Assembly (NCBI RefSeq): GCF_029892515.1 | Contig: NZ_JARXVF010000012.1 | Location: 36,442-100,441, forward strand | Reading direction: 5' to 3' | Length of the DNA stretch: 64,000 nt | Source: Pseudaminobacter soli (ex Li et al. 2025) | GTDB taxonomy: Bacteria > Pseudomonadota > Alphaproteobacteria > Rhizobiales > Rhizobiaceae | In this document: one piece after another, positions 42,716-51,717 of the stretch | Layout of the letters: each line of letters opens with the position of its first letter | Position numbering within the stretch: position 1 is the first letter of the stretch | The notes under the pieces: model-generated | The model's input: only the letters and a program-made list of their open reading frames with translations | What the model was told of the DNA's origin: nothing | The model's database searches: none | Program-made: the position numbers and the translations under genes

Positions 42716-43432
42716 CTAGTCCTTCGTGCTCCCCTCCCAGGTCGCATTGGCGATTTCGGGCCGGGTTTCCATATAGGAGGTAACGGCATCGATCTCCTCG
42801 GGATCGACAGCGGTGCTGACGAGCGTGGCGACGATCTCTACGCTGTCTCCGCTTCGATCGGTAATCTCGACGTCACCGACCGGATAATCGGCATCTTCTA
42901 GCCGCTCGACCAGAAGGTCGCGCATTTCCGGCATCGCGTCGCGGCTGGTAATGACCTTGACTTCATAGGTTGCTTCCGCTGCCTGTTCGTCGATCGGGAT
43001 GCGGTTGATGACGTTGACCAGCGGCCGCAGCAAGGTGTTGCCGGCAAGGACGAACACCGTAAGCAGCGCTGCTTCGGCGAGCATGTCCGTTCCGGCACAC
43101 GCACCCACTGCCGCCGAGCACCATAGGGTGGCGGCGGTGTTGAGGCCGCGGACATTCATGCCCTCCTTCATGATCACGCCGGCGCCGAGAAAGCCAATTC
43201 CCGAAACGACGTAGGAAATCACGCGAACGGCTTCGGCGGTCCCCGCGATGCGCTGCGCCAGATCCACGAAAGCCGCAGAGCCGACCGCCACCAGCACATT
43301 CGTGCGCAGGCCCGCCGTGCGTTGGCGATACTGACGCTCGGCGCCAATCAGCGTGCCGAGGATGAAGGCGGCAGTAAAGCTGACGGCAGTGTCGAGGAAC
43401 GGGTAGAGCTCGAACGTATGGACGAATTGCAT
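42716..43432 (-). CDS. mgtC: MgtC/SapB family membrane protein
   Basis: A 238-residue protein. The N-terminal half has about five helices with the MgtC core (GTLIGAERQYRQRTAGLRTN, GIGFLGAGVIMKEG, GLNTAATLWCSAAVG). The C-terminal 90 residues form an ACT-like soluble domain. MgtC proteins influence ATP synthase and growth at low Mg. GGGGAAG precedes the ATG. It sits in a group with MgtA. Confidence 0.88.
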   Translation of the reverse strand: MQFVHTFELYPFLDTAVSFTAAFILGTLIGAERQYRQRTAGLRTNVLVAVGSAAFVDLAQRIAGTAEAVRVISYVVSGIGFLGAGVIMKEGMNVRGLNTAATLWCSAAVGACAGTDMLAEAALLTVFVLAGNTLLRPLVNVINRIPIDEQAAEATYEVKVITSRDAMPEMRDLLVERLEDADYPVGDVEITDRSGDSVEIVATLVSTAVDPEEIDAVTSYMETRPEIANATWEGSTKD

Positions 43433-43566
43433 GAAAAGAGCTTCCCCAAAGGATGCTTAGCCGGAATTTCCGGGGCAGCTAACATGCGGCTGCCAACGGG
43501 AAGATGACAGGCCGATCTACCTGGGTGGTCGGGGACAAAGCCCGGTCGGAGGAGCGAGTCCGACTT

Positions 43567-44034
43567 TCAGTGAAACGCCGCAACCGCGGTGCCCGACCTG
43601 GGCGTCATGCACCACCGTTTGTCCCCCTCCGGATCATCGACGCAATCGCTCGCCATCGAGGAATCCGAGGTTTCAGCGTCCCGGCTGGTGGCCTTTGCCA
43701 CGATGACAGGGACATTGATGCTGCGAGCCCGTAGGAGCATGTCAGTGGTATGCCTGCCGCCGGGAAATGCCAGGAGCATGTCCGGCCGGCTGTCTTCGAG
43801 CATGAACAGGTTGCGCCTGGTATCTGCCTGCTTGCCAAGAAGTGTCCAGTTGGCGGGATAGCGGATGACATGGACGTCGTTCTGCCGAGCCCATGCCTCT
43901 GCCGGCGTCCCGATCAGGGGCAAGCCGCCGTGGATAAGCACTGTGATTGGTCGGTGGGCGTGAAGACGGTTGAGTTCATCGAGAATGGTGGCGGTTTCGT
44001 CGAAATGCCGACCACCGCAAATCAGAAGACGCAT
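43567..44034 (-). CDS. DUF2493/SLOG-like domain protein
   Basis: A 155-residue protein whose first 115 residues match the DUF2493 pattern: MRLLICGGRHFDE, a VLIHGGLPLIGTPAEAWARQ glycine-rich turn, and LLAFPGGRHTTDMLLRA. This is a Rossmann-like SLOG-type fold that binds nucleotides or their derivatives. The C-terminal 40 residues are unassigned. GAGGAG lies before the ATG. It is between MgtC and a small basic protein; its role is unknown. Confidence 0.75.
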   Translation of the reverse strand: MRLLICGGRHFDETATILDELNRLHAHRPITVLIHGGLPLIGTPAEAWARQNDVHVIRYPANWTLLGKQADTRRNLFMLEDSRPDMLLAFPGGRHTTDMLLRARSINVPVIVAKATSRDAETSDSSMASDCVDDPEGDKRWCMTPRSGTAVAAFH

Positions 44035-44066
44035 GGTTTTGCTCCTCTTCAGATGTCAAATCGAAT

Positions 44067-44375
44067 TTAGCCGCGGCCGCTGCGAAGCAGGCGCATGGCG
44101 GCCTGGTCGAGCCAGGACGAGCGGCGAACGAGGCGCCCGGCGTTGTGCCAGCTGACGACGCCCCAAATTGCGAGCCTGACCGAGACCTTGAGCAGCAGCG
44201 CGGAAAAGGCTCTGAGCAACCAGCTCGCGTAACGCAGCGCCTGCTCCTTCAGCCAAGCACCCGGCCGTCCCCGCCAGGAAGGCGGATGGCCGGAAAGCCG
44301 CGGATTCGACCTGCCCCGCCGGCGATTGACTGAAATGCATGGCGGCCAGCGGCGAATGGAGATGGGAAATGCCAT
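44067..44375 (-). CDS. Small basic protein near mgtA
   Basis: A 102-residue, strongly basic protein (MAFPISIRRWPP ...) with an amphipathic or membrane-active segment around residues 55-85 (YASWLLRAFSALLLKVSVRL). AAGGAGAA lies in front of ATG 44375. No family is recognised. The reading frame stays open upstream, but the good ribosome binding site supports this start. Confidence 0.5.
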   Translation of the reverse strand: MAFPISIRRWPPCISVNRRRGRSNPRLSGHPPSWRGRPGAWLKEQALRYASWLLRAFSALLLKVSVRLAIWGVVSWHNAGRLVRRSSWLDQAAMRLLRSGRG

Positions 44376-44498
44376 GAGAATTCTCCTTCGGTCTCTTCCC
44401 CCCAGCCGTGCCGGCGGACCGGCCACGGCGCAGGGCATGATCCAAAACCCGGACGTGATGGGCGGCCCCGACGGGCCACCCATCCTGTCCGGCAGTGC

Positions 44499-47213
44499 TT
44501 AGAACCATTGGCCGAAGCGACGGATGTAGAACGACTTCATGGTCTGGGCGACGACGCAGTAGCCGAAGAGCGTCGCGACCAGCCAGGGGAAGTACTCCCA
44601 CGGCAGCGGCTGCAATCCGACCATCGCGCCCAGCGGCGAGAAGGGGATGTAGATGCCGAGCGCGCAGATCAGCCCGGTCATCAGCATCACCGGCAGCGCC
44701 GCAGCGCTCTGGATGAACGGAATCTTCTGGGTGCGCAGCAGGTGCACCACCAGCGTCTGTGACAGCAGCCCCTCGATGAACCAGCCGGACTGGAACAGAG
44801 CCTGATGCTCGGCCGAGTTCGCACCGAAGACGTACCACATCAGCGCGAAGGTCGTGATGTCGAAGATCGACGACGTCGGCCCGATCCAGAGCATGAAGCG
44901 ACCGATGTTCCGTGCGTCCCACTTGCGCGGCTTTGCCAGGAACTCCTTGTCCATGCGGTCCCACGGCAGGGAAAGCTGCGAGATGTCGTACATCAGGTTC
45001 TGGATGAGCAGGTGGATCGCCAGCATCGGCAGGAACGGAATGAAGGCGCTTGCCACCAGCACCGAGAACACGTTGCCGAAGTTCGAGCTGGCGGTCATGT
45101 TCAGGTACTTCATGATGTTGCCGAAGGTCTCGCGTCCCTTGATGACGCCCTCCTCCAGCACCATCAGGCTCTTCTCCAGGAGGATGATGTCAGCCGATTC
45201 CTTGGCGATGTCCGTCCCGCTGTCGACGGAGATGCCGACATCGGCGTCGCGCAGGGCGGGTGCATCGTTGATGCCGTCGCCCAGGAAACCGACCGTATGG
45301 CCGTTGGCCTGCAGGGCCTTAAGCACGCGCGACTTCTGCAGCGGCGTCAGCTTGGCAAAGATCGTCCTTTCCTCGACGGCGACGCACAGCGCGGCATCGT
45401 CCATCTGCTCGATCTCCCGGCCCAGGACAGGAATACCCGGCTCAAGCCCCACCTCGCGGCAGATCTTGGTGGTGACGACCTCGTTGTCGCCGGTCAGGAC
45501 CTTCACCGCCACACCATGTTCGGCAAGTGCTGCGATGGCGGGGCCGGCCGTCTCCTTGGGCGGATCGAGGAAGGTGAGGAAGCCCTGGATGACCAGCTCC
45601 TTCTCGTCGCTGATGCCATAACGAGCCTTGGACTGGACGCCGGGGATCTCGCGCGTGGCCACGACCAGGACGCGGAAACCGTCGGCGTTGTAGGCGCGTG
45701 CCATGGCCGCCAGCCTCTTGCGCTCGGCATCGTCCAGATCGCGGGTCACATCCCCTTCCCGCACGCGGTTCGAAATTGACAGCATTTCCTCGACGGCGCC
45801 CTTGCAGACGAGCAGATGGTCGCCCTTGTCGCCCTCGACCACCACCGAAAGCCGGCGGCGCACGAAGTCGAACGGCAACTCATCGACCTTGCGATAGGCC
45901 GACGCCAAGCGAAGCGTCTCCGGCGCCTGTTCGGCAAAGCGGACGACGGCCTGGTCCATCAGGTTCTTCACGCCGCTCTGATGATGGCTGTTCACCCAGG
46001 CCAGCCGCAGGACGCTGTCGTCGCGATCGCCGCGGGCGTTGACGTGATGCTCGAGGATGATCTTGTCCTGGGTGAGCGTGCCCGTCTTGTCGGTGCACAG
46101 CACGTCCATGGCACCAAAATTCTGAATTGCGTTGAGACGCTTCACCACCACCTTGCGACGCGCCATCGCCACCGCGCCCTTGGCGAGGTTGGACGAGACG
46201 ATCATTGGCAGCATTTCGGGCGTCAGACCCACGGCGACCGCCAGCGCAAAGAGCAAGGCATCCATCCAGTCGCCCTTGGTGAAGCCGTTGACCAGCAGCA
46301 CGATGGGCACCATGACCAGCATGAAGCGGATGAGCAGCCAGCTGACGCTGTTGACGCCGCGGTCGAAAGCCGTCTCGGCGCGCGAGCCGACGATCGCCTT
46401 GGCGAGCGAGCCGAAATAGGTGCGTGCGCCGGTGGCGACGACGATGGCCGTCGCCGTGCCACTGACCACGTTCGTGCCCATGAAGCAGACATTCGGCAGA
46501 TCCAGCAGATCCATCTGGTCGCCAGCGACGACATTGGCCGACTTCTCGGAGACGGCGCTGAGCGCGTCGTATTTCTCGACGGGCAGAGCCTCGCCGGTCA
46601 ACGCTGCCTGGCTGACGAAAAGGTCCCGCGAGTCGAGCAGTCGGATGTCGGCCGGAATCATGTCGCCAGCAGAAAGCCGGACGATATCGCCGACCACGAT
46701 CTGCGACATCGGCACTTCCAGCACGGCCGGCTGCGAAGCCGAGCTGGCACGGCGCAGAACCGTTGCCGTGGTGCGCACCATGGCTTTCAGCGCCTCGGCC
46801 GCCTTGCCCGAGCGATATTCCTGCCAGAAGCGCAGCAGACCGCTGAGGATCACCATGGTGACGATGATCGTAACGCCGGTGTAATCAGGATCCTCGCCAT
46901 CGCGAAGCGGCAGTATGATGTCGGTGATGGAGCTGACCGCCGCCAGCGTTAGCAAGACGGCAATGAAAGGGTTCTTGAAGGCCAGCAGGAGTTGAACAAG
47001 CGCATGCGGCCGCTTGTCGTGCGCAACCTGGTTCGGGCCTTGCTCTGCGAGGCGGATACCTGCCTCTGCCGTCGTCAGGCCCTTGAGGCTTCCTTTGACG
47101 CTGGCGAGCGTCGTGTCGACGCTGTTACGGGCTTCCTTGACCGCCCGCATCGAAAGTTTTCTGTTGTCTTTCCGCTCAGTGCTGAGAGCGGAGTCCTTGA
47201 TCATGACATTCAT
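44499..47213 (-). CDS. mgtA: Magnesium-translocating P-type ATPase
   Basis: A 904-residue P3-type ATPase that brings Mg2+ into the cell. Visible motifs are TGEALPVEKYD, the phosphorylation site CTDKTGTLTQDKI near residue 373, and the hinge GDGINDAPALRDADVGISVD. Ten helices are expected, and the C-terminal part has the MgtA/MgtB set (SNFGNVFSVLVASAF). AGGAGG precedes the ATG. A short leader ORF ends 48 bp upstream, so translation-linked control is plausible. Confidence 0.94.
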   Translation of the reverse strand: MNVMIKDSALSTERKDNRKLSMRAVKEARNSVDTTLASVKGSLKGLTTAEAGIRLAEQGPNQVAHDKRPHALVQLLLAFKNPFIAVLLTLAAVSSITDIILPLRDGEDPDYTGVTIIVTMVILSGLLRFWQEYRSGKAAEALKAMVRTTATVLRRASSASQPAVLEVPMSQIVVGDIVRLSAGDMIPADIRLLDSRDLFVSQAALTGEALPVEKYDALSAVSEKSANVVAGDQMDLLDLPNVCFMGTNVVSGTATAIVVATGARTYFGSLAKAIVGSRAETAFDRGVNSVSWLLIRFMLVMVPIVLLVNGFTKGDWMDALLFALAVAVGLTPEMLPMIVSSNLAKGAVAMARRKVVVKRLNAIQNFGAMDVLCTDKTGTLTQDKIILEHHVNARGDRDDSVLRLAWVNSHHQSGVKNLMDQAVVRFAEQAPETLRLASAYRKVDELPFDFVRRRLSVVVEGDKGDHLLVCKGAVEEMLSISNRVREGDVTRDLDDAERKRLAAMARAYNADGFRVLVVATREIPGVQSKARYGISDEKELVIQGFLTFLDPPKETAGPAIAALAEHGVAVKVLTGDNEVVTTKICREVGLEPGIPVLGREIEQMDDAALCVAVEERTIFAKLTPLQKSRVLKALQANGHTVGFLGDGINDAPALRDADVGISVDSGTDIAKESADIILLEKSLMVLEEGVIKGRETFGNIMKYLNMTASSNFGNVFSVLVASAFIPFLPMLAIHLLIQNLMYDISQLSLPWDRMDKEFLAKPRKWDARNIGRFMLWIGPTSSIFDITTFALMWYVFGANSAEHQALFQSGWFIEGLLSQTLVVHLLRTQKIPFIQSAAALPVMLMTGLICALGIYIPFSPLGAMVGLQPLPWEYFPWLVATLFGYCVVAQTMKSFYIRRFGQWF

Positions 47214-47261
47214 CGTCTTGTCCTCCTGCCGTGCAACAGCGGCAGAGGCACAAGACTTCGG

Positions 47262-47402
47262 TCACCCCAAGCGAGGGCGCAGAAACCCGTGCCGAGCCGT
47301 CATGTTCACGGTCGGTTTGTTATGAATTGCGTTGAAATCGATTGCCCGCTGCACCCTGCCATCGCTGAAGGGCACAGCGGGCCTACTAGGATAGTCGTCC
47401 AT
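47262..47402 (-). CDS. Candidate Mg-sensing leader ORF of mgtA
   Basis: A 46-residue ORF in the mgtA leader, beginning MDDYPSRPAVP, with GAGGGAG 7 bases before the ATG. An acidic residue pair and prolines at positions 5, 8 and 11 are the features that make ribosomes fall apart at low Mg in enterobacterial MgtL-type leaders. The ORF is longer than mgtL, and no attenuator hairpin was confirmed. It is a candidate only. Confidence 0.4.
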   Translation of the reverse strand: MDDYPSRPAVPFSDGRVQRAIDFNAIHNKPTVNMTARHGFLRPRLG

Positions 47403-47573
47403 GATGTTGCTCCCTCGGCTTGGGCATCGCCCGCCCTTGCGAATGAAATGGAGGCACAACTGTCCGTCGAAAGCTCACTATGCGAGCGGGAATCGATGCG
47501 GATGATTGGCCGGAAATGGAAATCTGGAACGGAAGGTCATGCGACGGGCTGCTTTAGGCAGCCGCGTATTCGC

Positions 47574-47792
47574 TCAACTTCGCTCTGGAAACAGGCGTGA
47601 CAGAAGCCGCCCCGAAGCGGGGTCGAAATGCCAGGTCAGATAATGGCTGCGCGTGAAGCCGCCGCTTGCATAGATCGGCGTGCCGCGAACGCGGGAGGTC
47701 CAGACAAGCTTGCCCGGTCGAGTGGCAGCCCGTCGCTCCGTGCGTATCGGACGGACGCGAGCGCCAAGAAGCTTTGCGAATATGAAGTTCAT
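47574..47792 (-). CDS. Small basic hypothetical protein
   Basis: A 72-residue protein (MNFIFAKLLGARVRPIRTER ...) rich in Arg, with the tail YLTWHFDPASGRLLSRLFPE. GAGGTGAG lies just before ATG 47792. No family is recognised. It could share an operon with the mgtA leader downstream. Confidence 0.45.
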   Translation of the reverse strand: MNFIFAKLLGARVRPIRTERRAATRPGKLVWTSRVRGTPIYASGGFTRSHYLTWHFDPASGRLLSRLFPERS

Positions 47793-48223
47793 AACTCACC
47801 TCACCGATCGGACCACTGCCGACCGAGGGCGAGCAACGAAGGAACTAGGCCCGAACGTCGCCCATCCGAAGGATCGGATTGAGTCCTGTCTCGTCAATCA
47901 TTTCTGACGCCCGGTCTGCCGCGTTGCGGGCAGTCCAGGCGCAGCTAGAGCTGCTGTCCATCGTTTGCTTCGTTTCTTGAAAAATGACTCGACCAAGCCG
48001 AGCTTTTTGGAATTGGATCACTTCTTGATCCTTGTCAACCCGCAAGCGCCTGCCAGCCGAATTAACAATGCCTAGAGCATTTTGCAGCCAGACGGAATCG
48101 TCTGGCGTCGCAAAAATGCGGCTAAGAAACGGCTAGAGCGGCGGAATAGCATTCGTCAGAATGCCCGTCGCTCTAGCCGGCGGGCTTCAGGCCCGCCACC
48201 GTGCATATCGTTCCGAGAGCGGC
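47793..48223. other. 431-bp intergenic stretch with palindromes
   Basis: No gene is seen in this stretch. It holds the nested palindrome at 48078-48178 and, at 48179-48198, a GGCGGGC/GCCCGCC stem that could terminate the following minus-strand peptidase gene. Confidence 0.55.
48078..48178. repeat. Rhizobial-type nested intergenic palindrome
   Basis: Two large dyads in a row: 48078-48119 (GCATTTTGC / GCAAAAATGC outer arms, CCAGACG / CGTCTGG inner arms) and 48131-48178 (GGCTAGAGCG / CGCTCTAGCC outer, CATTC / GAATG inner). CTAGAGC occurs twice in the same orientation. This is like the RIME-type mosaic elements scattered in rhizobial genomes. Confidence 0.6.
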
Positions 48224-48832
48224 CTATTTGACACTGCCGACATATTCATCCGGGCGTTCCTTGATCGACACCCAGCGCCCGGTATGGAGTTCCGACTGGC
48301 GCTTGAGGTACTCGTAGTCGGTATCCGTCCACAGCAGGATTCGCGGCTCGAGATTGTCGAGGATGAAGTCGCCAAGATCAGTCGTGACGGTCAGGATGGC
48401 ATGGCCCTCCCCGTTCTGCAGCCGAACAACGGTGATCAGGAGATCGTTCACCGGTATGCCGCGCTCGAGCAGGAGCCGGCGCTTTTCCAGCACCATGTCG
48501 TCGCAGTCGCCTTCGCCCTTAACCGGATAGCCCCAATATTCCTCCTGGCCCCACACTTCCATGTCGGTCTTGGGGATGATGGTCGTGTTGACGTGATTGT
48601 TGACGTCCACCAGCGTTTTCCACACGCTTCTGGTCAACTCCAGCGGACGAGCATGAGCGGTGCGGATGGCGCACTCGGCAGGAAGACGCTGACAAAACTC
48701 ATAATGCCCGATCGGCTGCGACGTGTATCCGCCCGTCGGCATGAACAACTGCTTGGCATTCGCCTGGCCCGCCAGGCAGGCCGCAAAAATTATTACTAAC
48801 GAAATGAAAAGATTGATCTTATTGTTTTGCAT
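48224..48832 (-). CDS. Transglutaminase-like cysteine peptidase (BTLCP)
   Basis: A 202-residue periplasmic protein of the bacterial transglutaminase-like cysteine peptidase family. After the signal (NLFISLVIIFAACLAGQANA), the catalytic triad is visible as Cys in GEGDCDD, His in GEGHAILTV and Asp in GDFILDN. Such proteins are common in rhizobia and are linked to cell envelope or biofilm processes. ATG 48832 is chosen for its AGGGACGG leader; a longer start at 48859 is less likely. Confidence 0.85.
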   Translation of the reverse strand: MQNNKINLFISLVIIFAACLAGQANAKQLFMPTGGYTSQPIGHYEFCQRLPAECAIRTAHARPLELTRSVWKTLVDVNNHVNTTIIPKTDMEVWGQEEYWGYPVKGEGDCDDMVLEKRRLLLERGIPVNDLLITVVRLQNGEGHAILTVTTDLGDFILDNLEPRILLWTDTDYEYLKRQSELHTGRWVSIKERPDEYVGSVK

Positions 48833-49091
48833 GATGCCGTCCCTAAGTGACGACACCATTGCATGCGGCGATTTCGGTCAGGCAAAATCGCGAAGCTACA
48901 TTTGACCTAAAAACTGCTCAATTTTTTAACGAATTCCCATTGTCGGCAAATCGATCTGTGCCGGCCATAATTCCGCTAAAGCCGGCTTTTACGGCTGAAA
49001 TCCCACGTTTCGACGAGTGGCATCCACCGCTTGATTGAGCGAAACGCGGACGCCAAATTAGTTGGTCGATTAATGAATTGTTGAGCATCCG

Positions 49092-49715
49092 GTGACGATC
49101 ATCGCCGGAGCCTTGGGAAACCGCGCTGCCAAAGACATGCTACAACTCGACAACGATCTCTTCCTGCTCCTGAACGCGGGACCGAACCCCAGCGCAATCG
49201 TGGCTGGGCTGGCGCTTTTCGCCACCAAGTTCCTGATGCTGCTGATTCCGATCTACCTCGTTTGGCTGTGGGTAAGCGGCGGGCGTCGGAACCGGTTGAC
49301 CGCAATAGCCCTGTGCGTCGCGCTCGGGATCGCCATAGTCATGAGCTTCATGATCGGCTTGGTCGCTTTCCGGCCCCGGCCCTTCATGGTCGGCCTCGGC
49401 AATGCCTTGGTCGAGCATCGACCCAACTCTTCCTTCCCCAGCAATCATGGACTCGCATTTGCCGTCTGTGCGGTTTTGCTCTTCATGGTGCGGCGCAAGG
49501 GAGCTGCCTGGTCGGCAGCCGCAGTGGGCGTCATCGTCGCCTGGTCGCGAATCTATATCGGCGTCCACTACCCGTTCGACATGGTGGGCTCCATCGTCGT
49601 CGGCACGATCGCGGCCATGGCCTCGCTCTGGATCATGGATAGATATGGCGCCCCGTTGCTGATGCTCGCCGAGCGCGCGCAAGACCTAGTCCTGGCGCGA
49701 TTTGCCAAGGCATAG
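49092..49715 (+). CDS. PAP2-family phosphatase, BcrC-like
   Basis: A 207-residue membrane phosphatase with the three PAP2 motifs: FRPRPF (part of KX6RP), FPSNHGLAFA and SRIYIGVHYPFDMVG. Five or six helices are expected. Length and motif spacing suit an undecaprenyl-diphosphatase of BcrC type, which would make it a second such enzyme besides uppP. The start is uncertain: GTG at 49092 or ATG at 49137. Confidence 0.85.
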   Translation: MTIIAGALGNRAAKDMLQLDNDLFLLLNAGPNPSAIVAGLALFATKFLMLLIPIYLVWLWVSGGRRNRLTAIALCVALGIAIVMSFMIGLVAFRPRPFMVGLGNALVEHRPNSSFPSNHGLAFAVCAVLLFMVRRKGAAWSAAAVGVIVAWSRIYIGVHYPFDMVGSIVVGTIAAMASLWIMDRYGAPLLMLAERAQDLVLARFAKA

Positions 49716-49811
49716 GCCAGCCGAGCCGGATCGGCTGCCCGGTGCTGGCAGGAGACCTTGCGGAAGGACTCTCTGGCCCGCCTCTCACACCTGTCCTGAC
49801 GGCAACACCTC

Positions 49812-49834
49812 TAGTTTAGAATTGATCTAAACTA
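49812..49834. promoter_or_regulatory. Irr/ICE-type iron operator
   Basis: A perfect 9-bp dyad TAGTTTAGA / TCTAAACTA with a 5-base spacer. The core TTTAGAANNNNTCTAAA closely matches the ICE motif bound by the iron regulator Irr in rhizobia. It lies 138 bp before ftrA, so it likely controls the iron uptake operon. Confidence 0.65.
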
Positions 49835-49971
49835 CTGTTTTTACTTGACTCATCGCCGGCAAACGAGGAAAAGCTGCATAAACCTGACCGTTTGAGGCAG
49901 GTATTGAACCGCCTCAGACCACCGAGGCGAAGCCTCGAACACGAAGAAGCTGACCCACTCCAATAGCGAGC

Positions 49972-50526
49972 ATGCCGATGAGAATCTCGATCAACAGGGG
50001 CGCACTCATTCTCCCCCTCCTCATGCTTGGTTCCGGCACCGCTCTGGCGAAGGAAATTCCGGTGGGAAAGCCACAAACCGTTTCCGGCATGGAAATCGGC
50101 GCGGTCTATCTGCAGCCGATTGAGATGGAACCGGAAGGCATGATGCGGGCCGCCAAGGATTCGGACGTCCATCTGGAAGCGGATATCAAGGCCGCCAAGG
50201 ACAACACCAACGGCTTCGCAGAGGGCGACTGGATCCCTTACCTCGTGGTTTCCTACGAGCTGACCCATCTCGACAACGGCCAGACGCAGAAGGGCGACTT
50301 CATGCCGATGGTCGCCAATGACGGCCCCCACTATGGCGACAACGTCAAGCTCGATGGCCCCGGCAAGTACAAGCTCAAGCTGACGATCTCGGCGCCTTCG
50401 GCCAATGCGCACGCGCATTTCGGCCGCCATGTCGACAAGGAAACGGGCGTTGGCGAATGGTTCCAGCCGTTCACCGTCGATTACGACTTCGTCTATGCCG
50501 GAACGGGCAAGAAGGGCGCCTACTGA
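49972..50526 (+). CDS. ftrA: Periplasmic iron-binding protein P19/Tp34 type
   Basis: A 184-residue exported protein of the P19/Tp34/FtrA family. A Sec signal (INRGALILPLLMLGSGTALA) is followed by the copper/iron-binding domain, with MEIGAVYLQPIEMEPEGMM, GDFMPMVANDGPHYGDNV and NAHAHFGRHVD; the Met, His and Glu residues match the P19 metal site. It is the first gene of ftrABCD, known in Brucella and Bordetella as a ferrous iron system. Confidence 0.9.
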   Translation: MPMRISINRGALILPLLMLGSGTALAKEIPVGKPQTVSGMEIGAVYLQPIEMEPEGMMRAAKDSDVHLEADIKAAKDNTNGFAEGDWIPYLVVSYELTHLDNGQTQKGDFMPMVANDGPHYGDNVKLDGPGKYKLKLTISAPSANAHAHFGRHVDKETGVGEWFQPFTVDYDFVYAGTGKKGAY

Positions 50527-50530
50527 TATT

Positions 50531-50875
50531 ATGGTCTTGCGCGGACATATAACTGCGGTTCTGGCCGGATTATTCCTGGCATCGGCATCGGCGTCCGTCG
50601 CTCTGGCGGACGATCCGACCTTTCGCATCGAATTCAAGGATGGGGCGATCAACCCGCAGCGCCTCGAGGTGCCGGCCAAGACGCGCTTTCGGCTGGAGCT
50701 GGTCAACCTTGGCGACACTCCGGCCGAGTTCGAGAGCCTCGAGCTGCGCAAGGAAAAGGTGATCGCACCGCAGGCCGAGACCGTGATGGTGATCCGCACG
50801 CTGGACCCTGGTGAGTATGCGTTTTTTGACGACTTCCACCCAGGCCAAGCGCCTGCGGTTCTCGTCGCGAGATAA
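50531..50875 (+). CDS. ftrB: Cupredoxin-like protein FtrB
   Basis: A 114-residue exported cupredoxin-like protein, with a signal (ITAVLAGLFLASASASVALA) and a beta-sandwich (FKDGAINPQRLEVPAKTRFR). A full copper ligand set is not obvious. It lies 4 bp after ftrA, and in the known system FtrB is thought to help oxidise or pass iron to the permease. Confidence 0.82.
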   Translation: MVLRGHITAVLAGLFLASASASVALADDPTFRIEFKDGAINPQRLEVPAKTRFRLELVNLGDTPAEFESLELRKEKVIAPQAETVMVIRTLDPGEYAFFDDFHPGQAPAVLVAR

Positions 50876-50880
50876 CGGCG

Positions 50881-51717
50881 ATGACCACGCAAGACTTCAA
50901 CATCCTGTTCGTTATCTGGCGAGAGTGCATTGAAGCGCTGCTCGTCGTTGGCATTTTGAATGCCTGGCTGGCACATCGCCCACCGGCCGAGCGCCGGGTC
51001 GGGCGCATGTGGCTTTGGTCGGGCGTCGGCGTTGGTTTGATCGGCGCCGTGGCGCTCGCTGCGACCTTGCTGATGATCGGCGACGCGTTGAGCGACGAGG
51101 CGCAGGAATATTTCCAGACGGCGATCGTGCTTATCGCGGCTGCCCTGATCGTCCAGATGGTGTTCTGGATGCGCCGGCATGGCCGCACCTTGAAGTCCGA
51201 CCTGCACGCCTCGCTCAATCAGGTCGCCGACAAGTCGAACTGGTTCGGTGTGTTTGCGCTGGCAGCACTTGCCGTGCTGCGCGAAGGCAGCGAGGCGGCC
51301 GTTTTTCTCTACGGAACCATGGCCAGCGTTTCCGGCTCGAATTTTGGCGCCGCTATAGCCGCCGGCCTGGGCCTTGTTGCGGCATTCGCGACCTATTGGC
51401 TGCTGCAGGTGGGCAGCAAGGTTCTGTCGTGGCGGACATTCTTCCGCGTCACTGAAGTGATGCTGCTATTCCTGGCCGCTTCGCTGCTGATGTCGGGTGT
51501 GGATCACCTCATCTCGCTTGACGTGCTGCCGACGCTATCGCCGCGCCTGTGGGATACGTCGCGACTGATACCCGACAACGGCATGCTTGGCGGCCTGATC
51601 GCGGGATTGACCGGCTATCGTGCCCAGCCGGTTCTGATGGAACTGCTTGTTTACGCTGCGTACTGGACTTTCGTGTTATGGATTCTGTATCGGCCCCGGG
51701 CGCTTCGACCGGCATGA
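50881..51717 (+). CDS. ftrC: FTR1-family iron permease FtrC
   Basis: A 278-residue permease with seven or eight helices. Both REXXE iron motifs of the FTR1 family are present: WRECIEAL near residue 13 and LREGSEA near residue 137. It moves iron through the inner membrane. It follows ftrB by 5 bp and overlaps ftrD by ATGA. Confidence 0.92.
   Translation: MTTQDFNILFVIWRECIEALLVVGILNAWLAHRPPAERRVGRMWLWSGVGVGLIGAVALAATLLMIGDALSDEAQEYFQTAIVLIAAALIVQMVFWMRRHGRTLKSDLHASLNQVADKSNWFGVFALAALAVLREGSEAAVFLYGTMASVSGSNFGAAIAAGLGLVAAFATYWLLQVGSKVLSWRTFFRVTEVMLLFLAASLLMSGVDHLISLDVLPTLSPRLWDTSRLIPDNGMLGGLIAGLTGYRAQPVLMELLVYAAYWTFVLWILYRPRALRPA

Noticed and set aside
45760..45780. GGTTCGAAA resembling a tRNA T-loop
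   Set aside because: It is inside mgtA coding sequence and there is no cloverleaf around it. No tRNA was found in the window.
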